This document shows positions 1-7,389 of a stretch of DNA of 33,758 bases, one piece after another. The position numbers and the translations under genes were made by a program. The stretch is from assembly GCA_937981575.1 (NCBI GenBank), contig CALJNR010000035.1, positions 1 to 33,758 on the forward strand, in the 5' to 3' direction. The notes under the pieces are model-generated. The model was given only the letters and a program-made list of their open reading frames with translations. It was not told where the DNA came from and searched no databases. Origin of the DNA: an uncultured Clostridia bacterium (GTDB lineage Bacteria > Bacillota > Clostridia > Lachnospirales > Cellulosilyticaceae). Position 1 is the first letter of the stretch. Every line of letters starts with the position of its first letter.

Positions 1-47
1 TGTGATAAAAGTCTTTTGTGTATAGAATTACCAATGGTATAATAGGA

Positions 48-90
48 TTTTAAAATGTTTAGTAGAAATTTATTGTATAATGTGAAAAAA
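48..90 (+). promoter_or_regulatory. Probable promoter/activator region of the sugar ABC operon
   Basis: A TATAAT hexamer at 76-81 has no recognisable -35 hexamer at 16-18 bp, as expected of an activator-dependent promoter. The block 48-90 aligns without gaps to 5211-5253, upstream of the sensor kinase gene, with about 32 of 43 identities. The best part is 63-90 (23 of 28), including TAGAAATT and ATTGTA. I infer a site for the YesN-type regulator encoded at 3520. The rest of 1-213 is AT-rich leader with no gene. Confidence 0.45.
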
Positions 91-213
91 ACTTCTGATA
101 AACTATAAATATAAACAACCGATGTAAATTTACCAGCAAATAAACTGTGCATATTATCTATAATTTGTATTGGTTGAGAGTGTGCTAACATGTATTAATA
201 TAGGGGGTATAAA

Positions 214-1539
214 ATGAAAGGTTATAAGAAATTATTAGCAGGACTAATAGGTATAGTAATGACACTGACAGGGACACTTGGATGTGCAGGGACTGTGTCA
301 AATGCTGAGACTGGAACGGGCTCAAACACTTCAAAAAGCCAAGATACTAAAGGGGGAGAGAAAGCAACAATTACTTATGCGATTTGGGACAAAAATCAAG
401 AGCCAGGCATGCAGGCGATTATTGATGCCTTTATGGAAAAAAATCCAGATATCATTGTGAAGCTGGAGGTTACCCCTTGGGATCAGTATTGGACCAAACT
501 GGAAGCAGCGGCTACAGGTGGGGCGATGCCGGACGTATTGTGGATGCACGTTAATAACTTCTTGAAGTATCAGGGCAGTGGGATGCTGATGGATATTACC
601 GATCAGCTGAAGGGCAGCCAGGAAGTGGATTTAGCTAATTATCCAGATGGACTTGTTAACCTTTATGTGCAAGACGGAAAAAATTATGCTATTCCTAAAG
701 ATTATGACACAATTGGTCTATGGTACAATAAAACTTTATTTGATGAAGCCGGAGTAGCATACCCAGATGAGACATGGGACTGGAATAAGCTCCTTGAAGC
801 AGCTAAAAGGCTAACCAATACTGAAAAAGGAATCTATGGATTTTCAGCTCCTTCTGACAGACAGCAGGGGTATTGGAACTGGATCTACCAAAACGGAGGA
901 TATGTATTATCAGATGATAAAACAAAGTCAGGATTCGATCAAAAGGCGACGCAGGAAGCACTGCAGTGGTGGGTTGATCTAAGCCAGAAACATAAAGTTT
1001 CCCCAACGGTACAGCAGTTTGCAGATACTTCTTTTGATGAATACTTTACATCTGGAAAATCAGCAATGGGGCTATTTGGTTCATGGATGGTCAGCAGTTT
1101 TAAAGCGAATGAATATGTAAAAGAAAACTGCGATGTAGCGGTTATTCCAAAAGGAATCAAACAGGCAACTATTTACAATGGACTGGGTAATGTTGCATCT
1201 GCCAAAACAAAGTACCCGGAAGCAGCTTCGAAGTTCCTGGAGTTTATGGGAACAAAAGAAGCACACCTCTTGCAGGCAGAATATGGAGCGGCTATCCCAG
1301 CGTATAATGGCTGCGCTGAACCTTGGATAGAAAGCTGCAGTGAATTTAATGTTAAGGCTTATCCGGCTATGCTTGATTACGGTGTTGTCTTCATGAACTC
1401 TCAAACAGCTCCAAAATGGGCTGAAGCCGAGGATTTGATGATGACAAAGATTTTCTCAGGGCAGATTTCAGTTGAGGAAGGCTGCAATGAGCTGGCTAAA
1501 GAAGTCAATGGCATTTTAGCAACCGAGACAAAAAAATAG
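214..1539 (+). CDS. Sugar ABC transporter substrate-binding lipoprotein (CUT1 type)
   Basis: Extracellular solute-binding protein (family 1) that would capture a sugar or oligosaccharide at the outer face of the membrane and hand it to the two permeases just downstream. The 441-residue product starts with a lysine-containing n-region and a hydrophobic stretch ending in TLGC, so Cys24 is the probable lipidated residue; the lipobox is slightly atypical. A Ser/Thr/Gly-rich linker follows (about 25-50), then the binding fold with aromatic-rich stretches typical of sugar binders, such as WDQYW and YWNWIYQNGGY. The GGGGG ribosome site ends 8 bases before the ATG. It heads an operon with permeases and a YesN/YesM pair. 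No ATPase or glycoside hydrolase gene lies nearby, so a shared MsmX-type ATPase elsewhere is likely. The substrate cannot be named from sequence alone. Confidence 0.9.
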   Translation: MKGYKKLLAGLIGIVMTLTGTLGCAGTVSNAETGTGSNTSKSQDTKGGEKATITYAIWDKNQEPGMQAIIDAFMEKNPDIIVKLEVTPWDQYWTKLEAAATGGAMPDVLWMHVNNFLKYQGSGMLMDITDQLKGSQEVDLANYPDGLVNLYVQDGKNYAIPKDYDTIGLWYNKTLFDEAGVAYPDETWDWNKLLEAAKRLTNTEKGIYGFSAPSDRQQGYWNWIYQNGGYVLSDDKTKSGFDQKATQEALQWWVDLSQKHKVSPTVQQFADTSFDEYFTSGKSAMGLFGSWMVSSFKANEYVKENCDVAVIPKGIKQATIYNGLGNVASAKTKYPEAASKFLEFMGTKEAHLLQAEYGAAIPAYNGCAEPWIESCSEFNVKAYPAMLDYGVVFMNSQTAPKWAEAEDLMMTKIFSGQISVEEGCNELAKEVNGILATETKK

Positions 1540-1545
1540 AGTTGC

Positions 1546-1590
1546 AAGGTTCGCCACTTTTGAAAAGTAGTAGGAAGAGGCGGACCTTTT
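1546..1590 (+). terminator. Intercistronic hairpin, partial terminator or stabiliser
   Basis: AAGGTTCGCC (1546-1555) pairs with GGCGGACCTT (1579-1588) through ten pairs including one G-U, followed by TTTTATTTC. A smaller hairpin, ACTTTTGAAAAGT, sits in the loop. It lies between the binding-protein gene and the first permease. In ABC operons this position commonly lets the binding protein be made in excess over the permeases; that use here is inferred. Confidence 0.65.
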
Positions 1591-1615
1591 ATTTCAATTA
1601 TAAGGAGGAGCAACA

Positions 1616-2560
1616 TTGAAAGCAAGCACACCAAAATATGAAACCAATATAACTATGACAAAACATAACGGCTTTCTTAATAGAAAATATCAGGACTATG
1701 CTTGGGCGTATTTAATGATAGCCCCTACGATTATAGGACTTCTTATCCTTAATATTTGGCCAATTTTTGAGACAGTTAAGCTGAGTCTGCACGGCAATGG
1801 AAACTTTGGAGCAATAGGAGAATTTATCGGATTTGAAAACTATAAGACGCTGCTTGGGGATAAAGATCTTTGGAGTGCGGCCATAAACACCTTTAAATAC
1901 GCAGTTATATCCGTTCCACTTAGTATTTTTATTTCACTGTTTATTGCTGTTTTACTCAATTCAAATATAAAAGGAAAGTCCATTTACAGAACAATTTATT
2001 TTTTGCCTATCATCTCAGCACCAGCGGCAATCGCTATGGTGTGGAGATGGCTGTATAATGGAGATTATGGACTTATTAACTATTTGCTGTCACTTGTAGG
2101 GATAAAGGGACCACAGTGGACATCAGACCCTAAAACTGCACTGTGGTGCGTTATTATCATCGGAATCTATACCACATTGGGTTATAATATGGTACTGCTG
2201 CTTGCAGGGCTTCAAGACATCCCGAGCTCTTTGTATGAAGCAGCAGATATTGATGGGGCAGGGTCTGTTGGTAAGTTTTTTGCTGTAACGCTTCCGCTTA
2301 TCTCACCGACGATGTTTTTTGTAGTTATAACAAGCATCATAGCAGGACTTCAAGTTTTCGACTATATCTTTATGATTTGGGATACGAAAAAAATAGGCAT
2401 ACAATATACGCAGTCGATTGTACTCTTGTTCTACAAAAATTCATTTATTCTCAATAATAAAAGTTATGGGTCTGCAATAGCCATCTTCTTATTAGTTATT
2501 ATCTTACTTATCACTTTTGTTCAGCTTAGGCTGCAGAAAAAGTGGGTTCACTATCAATAA
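1616..2560 (+). CDS. Sugar ABC transporter permease, MalF/UgpA-like
   Basis: Integral membrane permease subunit of the CUT1 sugar importer. The 314-residue protein has an N-terminal membrane segment (YLMIAPTIIGLLIL, about 32-50) and further segments at roughly 95-120, 128-150, 180-205, 230-255 and 282-305. The EAA loop that contacts the ATPase is visible as SLYEAADIDGAGSVGKFFAVTLPLI (two-part match, about 205-225). I take the TTG at 1616 because AAGGAGGAG at 1602-1610 is well spaced from it; an ATG at 1655 has no such site. It lies 76 bases after the binding protein and 15 before the second permease. Confidence 0.9.
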   Translation: MKASTPKYETNITMTKHNGFLNRKYQDYAWAYLMIAPTIIGLLILNIWPIFETVKLSLHGNGNFGAIGEFIGFENYKTLLGDKDLWSAAINTFKYAVISVPLSIFISLFIAVLLNSNIKGKSIYRTIYFLPIISAPAAIAMVWRWLYNGDYGLINYLLSLVGIKGPQWTSDPKTALWCVIIIGIYTTLGYNMVLLLAGLQDIPSSLYEAADIDGAGSVGKFFAVTLPLISPTMFFVVITSIIAGLQVFDYIFMIWDTKKIGIQYTQSIVLLFYKNSFILNNKSYGSAIAIFLLVIILLITFVQLRLQKKWVHYQ

Positions 2561-2575
2561 AAGGGAGGGTAGACG

Positions 2576-3403
2576 ATGGAAAAAAAATCACATGTTAATA
2601 AGCTTATCATTCATACTATCCTCATTATAGGAGCGGTAGGTATGCTGCTTCCTTTTATGTGGATGCTCAGTACATCTCTTAAAAGCTTTACAGAAGCGAC
2701 TCAGATCCCGCCGACAATTATTCCTAAGAAGTTTGTCTGGAAAAACTATTCGGATGTGGTGAAGTTGTTGCCTTTTGGTAAATTTTATATGAATACTTTT
2801 TTGATGATTGGCTTTAGGGTAATTGGGTCTGTGTTTTTCAGTGCCATGGCTGGCTATGCTTTTGCAAAAATTAAGTTTCCGGGAAAGAATATTTTATTTG
2901 CTTTAGTACTTTTGCAGCTGATGGTTCCTGGACAGATTTTCATTATTCCGCAGTATGCCTTGGTTGCGAAACTAGGTTGGCTGAATACAGTAAAGGCACT
3001 GGTTGTACCCGGGATTGTCAGTGCTTTTGGAACGTTTCTGCTTAGGCAGTTCTTTATGACGCTGCCGGAAGAACTAGAGGAAGCTGCTATTATAGATGGC
3101 TGCAACAGGTGGCAGGTCTTCTGGAAGATTATGATTCCGCTGACAAAGTCGGGAATGGTAGCCTTAGGTATTTTCACAGCACTTTTTGCTTGGAAAGATC
3201 TGATGTGGCCGCTTATTGTTAATATGTCAGTAGACAAGATGACATTATCAGCCGGGCTTGCCTCGCTTCAGGGGCAGTACTCAACAAATTATCATCAGCT
3301 GATGGCAGGATCGATCATTGCCATATGGCCTATGGTGCTTATTTTCTTCATTTTCCAAAAGCAATTCATTGAAGGGATTGCTACCACTGGATCTAAGGGA
3401 TAA
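2576..3403 (+). CDS. Sugar ABC transporter permease, MalG/AraQ-like
   Basis: Second permease of the CUT1 importer, forming a heterodimer with the product of the preceding gene. The 275 residues hold six probable membrane segments, the first at about 12-30 (IIHTILIIGAVGMLLPFMWM). The EAA motif appears as LPEELEEAAIIDGCNRWQ (about 163-180), the usual coupling-helix sequence of this family. The end, QKQFIEGIATTGSKG, is the classic MalG-family C-terminus. The ribosome site GGGAGGGT lies 7 bases before the ATG. Both permeases are full length and intact. Confidence 0.92.
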   Translation: MEKKSHVNKLIIHTILIIGAVGMLLPFMWMLSTSLKSFTEATQIPPTIIPKKFVWKNYSDVVKLLPFGKFYMNTFLMIGFRVIGSVFFSAMAGYAFAKIKFPGKNILFALVLLQLMVPGQIFIIPQYALVAKLGWLNTVKALVVPGIVSAFGTFLLRQFFMTLPEELEEAAIIDGCNRWQVFWKIMIPLTKSGMVALGIFTALFAWKDLMWPLIVNMSVDKMTLSAGLASLQGQYSTNYHQLMAGSIIAIWPMVLIFFIFQKQFIEGIATTGSKG

Positions 3404-3417
3404 AAGGAATACTTTGA

Positions 3418-3452
3418 AGCAAGGGGAGGTTGATATAATCTCCCTCGTTGCT
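3418..3452 (+). other. RNA hairpin between transporter genes and regulator gene
   Basis: AGCAA (3418-3422) pairs with TTGCT (3448-3452), GGGGAG (3423-3428) with CTCCCT (3440-3445), and GTT with AAT inside that. This makes a 14-bp stem with a two-base bulge. No T-run follows, so it is not a standard terminator. It may mark an mRNA processing or stability boundary between the transporter and signalling halves of the operon. Confidence 0.5.
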
Positions 3453-3519
3453 ATGTTATAATAAGAAGGTAGAGAAGATCGGTTAATAAATATAGATTCT
3501 TGAAGAGAGGAGAGAATAT

Positions 3520-5133
3520 ATGTTTAGGTTATTAGTAGTAGATGATTTTGAAGTGGATCGAAAGAATATTATTGATACGATCAAGGGTATGAGTGATATT
3601 GATATACATATAGCCGGAGAATGTGAAAATGGAAGGGAAGCTTTGGAATTTATCAGAGAAAACAGTATAGATATTATTCTGACAGACATTGATATGCCTT
3701 TTATGAATGGACTAGAGCTGGCTAAGTGTGTTAATGTAGAGTTTCCATCAGTGAAGGTTATTTTTTGTTCTTTGTATGATGAGTTTGAATATGCTAGAAA
3801 GGCCCTTTACTTAAATACTTATGGCTATATTTTAAAGCCTATTGACAGGATTGAACTTTTAGAGTGTCTAAAGAGTGTTATGGGAGATATTACGAGTGAA
3901 GTTGGCTTTAGAAAAGAGTATGAGGAGCTTAAGCAGGTTTTGGAAGAAAATAAACCTCAGCTCTTAGATCATTTAATAAAAGACATTTTATATGGAACGA
4001 TAAAAGATGAAGAGGAAATCAGTTATAAGGCAGAGTATCTGGGGGTAGATACAGCGAAACCTTTTTACGCTCTTTTATATTTGAATATCGATGATTATCA
4101 AAGAATTATGCAAAATAAAGGGATAGAACACAGACAACTTTTTACAATAAAAGTGTATGAAAAGTTTAAGCAGATTACATTATGTTTTGAATGCCCTTTG
4201 GTAACCAAGCTGGATGATTCACATTTTGCATGTATTATAAATGGGGTGCTTTATGAGGAGCTGTATAAAGCATGTACAATTATTGCAAAAGAAGTGATAG
4301 AAGCTTTTAAGACATCTGACACCAGTATCACTCTGGCTATAAGCGATATTTGCAAAGGAGTGAAAGATGTTAAAAACCTTCTCGAACAGTGTGAATATAT
4401 TATGCGCTATAAATTTTCGCTAGGCAGCGGAAAAGTTTTAACCAGTGAAGATATTCCGGCTGAGACTTACAGCAGAAGTATAGATATGAATACCATGCAG
4501 AAGGATATAAGGTTTTTGCTGAATTCAGGAAGTGAAGAGGATATACGAAGCTATGTCAGGGAGCTGCTGCAAGATGACACAGATGCTCTGGGTCAAGAGT
4601 GTATAAGGCAGATTGGTTTTTCGGTCATGGTTTCTATTATACTTGTTCTTAGTGAAAATAATGAGAAAATAAATCAAGCTTTTTATAGCACTGATTCAGT
4701 ATGGGAAAAGCTTTTGGAATTTGAAACTATTGCAGATATAGGGCGTTGGATAGAGGAGATGCTCATCGCTTCAAGTGAGCAGTTGGCAAAAAAAACAAGT
4801 AAAAAATACGATTGTATAGTTGCTCAGTCTAAAGTGTTTATTAATGAAAATTATATGAAAAATATAGGTATAGAAAGCATTGCAGAGCAGGTTAATTATA
4901 GCCCAAACTATTTAAGCTATGTGTTTAAAAAGGTGTCGGGAGAAACTATCGCTGATTATATTACTAAGCTTAAAATTGAGCGAGCTAAGGAGATGCTATT
5001 AGATATCAGCAATAAAATTTATGTCATCGCAGAGGCTTTAGGTTTTAGTAATACAGCTTATTTTTGCAGTGTTTTTAAAAAAGCTACTTCTATGACCCCT
5101 AACGAATACAGGGAAAGAAACATAGGCCGATAG
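3520..5133 (+). CDS. YesN-type response regulator, REC plus AraC-type DNA-binding domain
   Basis: DNA-binding response regulator that would be phosphorylated by the YesM-type kinase encoded next and would activate nearby carbohydrate genes. The 537-residue protein begins with a receiver domain (about 2-120): acidic pocket VVDD at residues 7-10, phospho-acceptor Asp56 in LTDIDMP, and the conserved Lys in ILKPI. A long middle region (about 140-420) has no named motif I recognise. The C-terminal AraC/XylS domain (about 430-535) shows both helix-turn-helix units, in IESIAEQVNYSPNYLSYVFK and IYVIAEALGFSNTAYFCSVF. The ribosome site GAGAGGAGAG lies before the ATG. It could be transcribed from the transporter promoter by read-through, since only 116 bases separate it from the permease gene. 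Confidence 0.93.
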   Translation: MFRLLVVDDFEVDRKNIIDTIKGMSDIDIHIAGECENGREALEFIRENSIDIILTDIDMPFMNGLELAKCVNVEFPSVKVIFCSLYDEFEYARKALYLNTYGYILKPIDRIELLECLKSVMGDITSEVGFRKEYEELKQVLEENKPQLLDHLIKDILYGTIKDEEEISYKAEYLGVDTAKPFYALLYLNIDDYQRIMQNKGIEHRQLFTIKVYEKFKQITLCFECPLVTKLDDSHFACIINGVLYEELYKACTIIAKEVIEAFKTSDTSITLAISDICKGVKDVKNLLEQCEYIMRYKFSLGSGKVLTSEDIPAETYSRSIDMNTMQKDIRFLLNSGSEEDIRSYVRELLQDDTDALGQECIRQIGFSVMVSIILVLSENNEKINQAFYSTDSVWEKLLEFETIADIGRWIEEMLIASSEQLAKKTSKKYDCIVAQSKVFINENYMKNIGIESIAEQVNYSPNYLSYVFKKVSGETIADYITKLKIERAKEMLLDISNKIYVIAEALGFSNTAYFCSVFKKATSMTPNEYRERNIGR

Positions 5134-5210
5134 CTGTTTGTCTAAAGGGCTTGGAGCGCTTAAGTTGAAGTCAAGCACAAATAAGAACAAAACAATAAAC
5201 TCCTATGAAA

Positions 5211-5253
5211 TTTTAATACAATGAATAGAAATTAATTGTAAAATATAAAGAAA
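5211..5253 (+). promoter_or_regulatory. Probable promoter/activator region of the sensor kinase gene
   Basis: This block resembles 48-90 upstream of the transporter operon without gaps. It has TTTTAA at 5211-5216, TAGAAATT at 5226-5233, ATTGTA at 5235-5240 and a -10-like TAAAAT at 5239-5244. No good -35 is present. The kinase ATG lies 53 bases downstream. Control by the YesN-type regulator is inferred from the pairing of the two sites within one locus. Confidence 0.4.
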
Positions 5254-5305
5254 TAAAAATTTATATAATCGAACAAAAGGATAACAACAAAGGGGTGAGG
5301 TCATA

Positions 5306-7126
5306 ATGTATAAGCTTTTAAAGGGCAGAACCAATATTTTTTTCAAACTTATTCTCTATTTTTTATCCGTAGAATTGGTTGTCCTTTTGCTGATCAATGT
5401 TACTTCTACAACGATTACTAATAATGAAGTGAAGGCGCAGTTTATTCTTACACAAAATCATATCTTATCTCAAAACAGAGAATATATTGATTCGATTATT
5501 CAAGTAACTAATAATTATGTTAATCAGCTCACTAGTGATAAATATTTCTATGATTATCTTTTAAACAATATTGATGACTATCCAACTTATTATCACAGTG
5601 TACAGCAGGCGAGAAAGAGGCTGGATACGATTCTGTTATCCAATGAGATGATAGAGGGGATACGCATTGTTGTGCCGGAAGGAGTGAGTTTGAGTTCACC
5701 GGCTATAAGTAAGAATAACCTTTATAGTATTCCAAGTAAGATTGTAGAAAATATTAAAAAGCAGCCATTTTATAAGCTGGCAGAAGCAAATAATGATATG
5801 CACATTTTTTTGCCGCCAGGGAAGGATATTACAAATCCTTCAAGTGATGAACTGGTTATAAGCAACGTGAAGTCCTTGAAGTTTATTTTTACTGAAAATA
5901 AAATAGCTGTGGTGATCATTAATATTAAACCGGCAGTTATTCAAAATATACTAATGAAAGCACAAGGAGAGAAACAAGGGTATATGTTTATCGTAGATGA
6001 AGCAGGCTATATTATAGCGCATCCGGATCAGGATAAACTTGGGCAAAACTTCAAAGAAAAGGCTTACATACAGGATATTCTAAAAGATGACTCTGGACAG
6101 CTTGTCTATAGAGATGATGAAAATAAAGAAAAAATGTTTGCAACTTATACCTCTTCCAATTTAACAGGGTGGAAGTATGTTACTGTGGTACCGGAAAGGG
6201 AATTGACAAGTACGGCGGCTAAAATAAGAAAGAATCTGCTCATGATCAGTATCTTTTGCTTTGGCATAACGATAGTAGCAGCATTTGTTATTTCGCTTTC
6301 GATTTCGAGGCCGATACGTCAGATGATGGAAGCCATGAAAAAAATTGAAGAGGGAGACCTTAATGTTAAGGTAGAGTTTGAATCCAGAGATGAATTTGGC
6401 ATCCTAAGTAAAAGCTTTAATCATATGGTTAAGAAAATTAACAGTTTTATTGAAGAGGAGTACAAGTATAAAATTATTATTAATAAGATAAAGGTTGAAC
6501 TGCTTCAAATGCAAATTAATCCTCATCTTTTGTATAATACATTGGCGATGGTGGCGGATACTGCAAAAAAAGAAAATAAAACTGAAATCTCCGAGGTTGC
6601 AGAGAATCTATCTGCTCTTTATAAGGGGATTTTAAGCAAAGGGAAAACCATATCAAAATTCAGGCAAGAAGTAGAAATGATCAAGGTTTATCTAGAGCTT
6701 ATAAGGCGGGTTTATAAAATAGATATAGATATTATTTTAGATATAGATGAACAGGTACTGGACTTTTATACAATCAAACTTCTTTTGCAGCCTATAGTTG
6801 AAAATGCAGTAGTTCATGGGATTAAGCCTAAAAAGTGTGGTACCATCATGGTCAGCATCACAAAAGAAGAAGATAGTATAAGAGTTTTAGTGTCTGACGA
6901 TGGTGTTGGGATGGCAGAACATGAAATAAATGACCTCAATAATGTTAGTATTCATAAAGATAGTGATAAAGGATATGCTGTAGGGAATATTATAAAGAGG
7001 ATAAAGCTGTTTTTTGGTGAAGAATATGGACTTTGTATAGACAGCCGTTTAGGGGAAGGGACTAATGTGGTCATGAAGCTGCCTATGATCTCTGAAAGGG
7101 ACGTAAATAGCAAAGGAATGGTATAA
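5306..7126 (+). CDS. YesM-type sensor histidine kinase
   Basis: Membrane sensor kinase, partner of the YesN-type regulator just upstream. The 606 residues run: membrane segment about 14-36; extracytoplasmic Cache-type sensor about 37-305, including MFIVDEAGYIIAHPD; second membrane segment about 310-331 (ISIFCFGITIVAAFVISLSI); HAMP linker about 332-385 ending in DEFGILSKSFNHM; a His_kinase domain with His407 in QINPHLLYNTL (the usual motif has PHFLYNTL); and a GHKL ATPase domain with N-box LQPIVENAVVHG and G-box SDDGVGM. The ribosome site AGGGGTGAGG ends 5 bases before the ATG. In most clostridial loci the kinase gene comes before the regulator gene; here the order is reversed and the kinase has its own upstream region. 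Confidence 0.94.
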   Translation: MYKLLKGRTNIFFKLILYFLSVELVVLLLINVTSTTITNNEVKAQFILTQNHILSQNREYIDSIIQVTNNYVNQLTSDKYFYDYLLNNIDDYPTYYHSVQQARKRLDTILLSNEMIEGIRIVVPEGVSLSSPAISKNNLYSIPSKIVENIKKQPFYKLAEANNDMHIFLPPGKDITNPSSDELVISNVKSLKFIFTENKIAVVIINIKPAVIQNILMKAQGEKQGYMFIVDEAGYIIAHPDQDKLGQNFKEKAYIQDILKDDSGQLVYRDDENKEKMFATYTSSNLTGWKYVTVVPERELTSTAAKIRKNLLMISIFCFGITIVAAFVISLSISRPIRQMMEAMKKIEEGDLNVKVEFESRDEFGILSKSFNHMVKKINSFIEEEYKYKIIINKIKVELLQMQINPHLLYNTLAMVADTAKKENKTEISEVAENLSALYKGILSKGKTISKFRQEVEMIKVYLELIRRVYKIDIDIILDIDEQVLDFYTIKLLLQPIVENAVVHGIKPKKCGTIMVSITKEEDSIRVLVSDDGVGMAEHEINDLNNVSIHKDSDKGYAVGNIIKRIKLFFGEEYGLCIDSRLGEGTNVVMKLPMISERDVNSKGMV

Positions 7127-7138
7127 AGTGGCTCCAAA

Positions 7139-7175
7139 ATGTTTTAAATTAAAGTCTAAAACATATTGTTTTTTT
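7139..7175 (+). terminator. Terminator of the sensor kinase gene
   Basis: ATGTTTTA (7139-7146) pairs with TAAAACAT (7157-7164), then a run of seven T at 7169-7175. The stem is AT-only and probably leaky. A much stronger hairpin follows at 7219-7260. Confidence 0.55.
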
Positions 7176-7193
7176 AAAACTATGTAGTATAAT
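7166..7193 (+). promoter_or_regulatory. Candidate promoter of a short transcript
   Basis: TTGTTT (7166-7171), a 16-bp spacer and a perfect TATAAT (7188-7193) predict a start near 7200, only about 20 bases before a strong terminator hairpin. The -35 overlaps the T-run of the preceding terminator, so part of the match may be fortuitous. Confidence 0.4.
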
Positions 7194-7199
7194 CAATAT

Positions 7200-7260
7200 G
7201 AATTAATAAACAGATGACAAAGGGGTCATTATGCCTTGGGAAGGGCATAGTGGCCTTTTT
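7200..7260 (+). ncRNA. Candidate ~60-nt small RNA or terminated leader
   Basis: A transcript from the TATAAT at 7188 would be an AU-rich 18-nt tail followed by one long hairpin ending in Us. I recognise no known riboswitch or small-RNA family. The short tail leaves no room for an aptamer. It could simply be read-through termination for the kinase gene; only the promoter match argues for an independent RNA. Confidence 0.3.
7219..7260 (+). terminator. Strong 17-bp terminator hairpin
   Basis: Bases 7219-7235 pair continuously with 7244-7260 (17 pairs, four of them G-U) around an 8-base loop, TTGGGAAG. The 3' arm ends in five T. It would stop transcripts from the kinase gene and from the candidate promoter at 7166-7193 before they reach the antiporter gene. 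Confidence 0.8.
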
Positions 7261-7322
7261 ATGCCATTGAGGAGGTCTGAAAAATAGAGTTAAGATATTT
7301 TTAAATTGATAGAAATATTATA

Positions 7323-7351
7323 TTGCAAGTTGAAGATAAGAGGAATATAAT
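7323..7351 (+). promoter_or_regulatory. SigA-type promoter of the antiporter gene
   Basis: TTGCAA (7323-7328), a 17-bp spacer and a perfect TATAAT (7346-7351). The predicted start near 7358 gives a leader of about 30 bases. Confidence 0.7.
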
Positions 7352-7389
7352 TAGTTTGTTTAAATTGACAAAAATGGAGATGAATTTTT

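Noticed and set aside
5144-5178. GCTTG...CAAGC inverted repeat after the response-regulator gene as a terminator
   Set aside because: Five base pairs with an 18-base loop and no T-run; too weak to call.
7127-7389. Riboswitch in front of the antiporter gene
   Set aside because: The strong terminator is preceded by only about 20 transcribed bases and the gene has its own promoter beyond the terminator, so there is no room for an aptamer.
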